Part shown: in pieces, positions 40,550 through 41,153 of the stretch
Position numbering within the stretch: position 1 is the stretch's first letter
Layout: each line of letters begins with the position of its first letter
Assembly (NCBI RefSeq): GCF_052030685.1
Contig: NZ_JBQAJM010000022.1
Location: 1-41,153, forward strand
From: Caedibacter sp052030685
GTDB lineage: Bacteria; Pseudomonadota; Gammaproteobacteria; Francisellales; Francisellaceae
DNA length: 41,153 nt
Direction of reading: 5' to 3'
Translations under genes and position numbers: made by a program
The notes under the pieces: model-generated
Databases searched by the model: none
The model's input: only the letters and a program-made list of their open reading frames with translations
What the model was told of the DNA's origin: nothing

Positions 40550-41153
40550 CTAAAGGCTGAAAATATGCTGATAGTAATTTGCCATGCTGTGTGTTACCCA
40601 GCTTTCTTTAACACTCATGAAAAAGGATGAAATACCAAAATGGTGATAGCCAAATGCCTGTGTGATATACACAACTGGATCAACAATATTTGCAACCCAA
40701 ATGTAATTGACCAATTTATCTTTAAAGTACTCGGCAAAATCATACTGGCCAGCAGCAGGTGCAGCAAAAGTAATCACTGATAAATGATCCGCTTTTAGCG
40801 TGTCATCCATAAGCATTTTAGCTGAAAAAAGTGTGGCTACTGCCCCACCTAAACTGTGTCCGGAAATAATAACTTGAGTATTACTATCTACATTACTATC
40901 AATCCAATTTAGAAATTTTTTGTTCAACAATATCTCTATCAAATACAGTTGAAATCCAGTGTGTGCTCGTGTATTAGTGCCATTGAAGAAAGATGGTTTA
41001 ACAAAAGCATCCAGTAGCCAATTCGTTATATTATCACTTCCTCTAAAACTAATGATTACCGTATTTTTATCACTATTGTTACGTCCAACTTTATATGGCT
41101 CTTAACTGCTGTTTTTGTCTCGCACTGAATGCGTAGTTTCAGCGCTCCTTATG
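40550..41153 (-). pseudogene. Class 3 lipase, interrupted by an in-frame stop, partial at window end
   Basis: Read on the minus strand from the window edge, one frame gives class 3 lipase sequence: NTVIISFRGSDNITNW (oxyanion region), AHTGFQLYLIE, the nucleophile elbow IISGHSLGGAVA, ANIVDPV (catalytic Asp candidate), then VTHSMANYY (catalytic His candidate), ending at a TAG at 40550-40552. A TAA at 41102-41104 breaks the frame upstream; before it the same frame continues with protein-like residues (SAETTHSVRDKNSS). No start codon lies between that stop and a TTG at 40942, which is already past the FRG motif. The simplest reading is a nonsense-mutated lipase whose 5' part lies beyond the window. 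A sequencing error at one base is the alternative. Confidence 0.75.

Noticed and set aside
1..41153. tRNA genes, rRNA genes, CRISPR arrays, insertion sequences, prophage genes
   Set aside because: No T-loop consensus with acceptor pairing, no regularly spaced repeats, and no transposase, integrase or phage structural protein was seen on reading through; a tool-based scan could still find something small.

Overview
The window is ordinary chromosomal DNA from an AT-rich, Gram-negative gammaproteobacterium. It encodes LPS-core and lipid A enzymes (waaC, lpxL), outer-membrane maintenance lipoproteins (mlaA, bamD), a peptidoglycan pathway with a predicted meso-diaminopimelate ligase, NsrR/Hmp nitric-oxide defence, and gene pairs typical of the group (bamD opposite rluD, pth beside ychF). 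The AT-rich composition, a Pht-like MFS carrier and the gene set suggest the Francisella/Fastidiosibacter/Piscirickettsia/Legionella part of the class. That placement is inference; no database search was possible.

Layout. 1-634: possible tail of an unknown gene, then tsaE. 656-2382: nsrR and hmp diverge around a shared palindromic operator. 2379-6302 (minus): mlaA-maf, then waaC-dacB. 6447-11535: a solitary EmrB-type exporter, then (minus) an Aas-like acyl-ACP/CoA synthetase with a degenerate acyltransferase half, followed by an MFS carrier. 11705-14314: mutS. 14398-22638 (minus): a tight seven-gene operon mraY-murD-ftsW-cytochrome b561-DAHP synthase-murE-murF, which is a rearranged piece of the division/cell-wall (dcw) cluster. 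22812-24888 (minus): groES-groEL with a sigma32-type promoter, a strong terminator and an unusual hairpin repeat between the two genes. 25317-27095 (minus): a membrane/AsmA-like fusion protein. 27261-30138: dedA and typA. 30262-34685 (minus): rdgC-dnaB, then an RHH/MazF-type toxin-antitoxin pair, then sufS. 34780-38518: bamD diverging from rluD, pth and ychF. 38613-39946 (minus): a cold-shock protein, ribosomal protein bS21 and a lipid A acyltransferase in a stop/start-coupled operon. 39947-41153: about 600 bases without a gene, containing a palindromic repeat, then a class 3 lipase gene interrupted by an in-frame stop.

Several genes serve the cell envelope: precursor synthesis (murD/E/F, mraY), septal polymerisation (ftsW), peptidoglycan trimming (dacB), LPS and lipid A (waaC, lpxL), outer-membrane assembly and lipid asymmetry (bamD, mlaA). 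Others serve genome and translation maintenance (mutS, rdgC, dnaB, tsaE, rluD, pth, ychF, typA, bS21).

I see no prophage, CRISPR array, rRNA, tRNA or intact insertion sequence. The most interesting points are the csp-rpsU-lpxL operon, the degenerate N-terminal half of the Aas-like enzyme, the hairpin inside groESL, a stem-loop repeat present twice in opposite orientations between convergent genes, a toxin-antitoxin operator that overlaps the dnaB stop codon, and a 36-residue acidic/aromatic tail on RluD.
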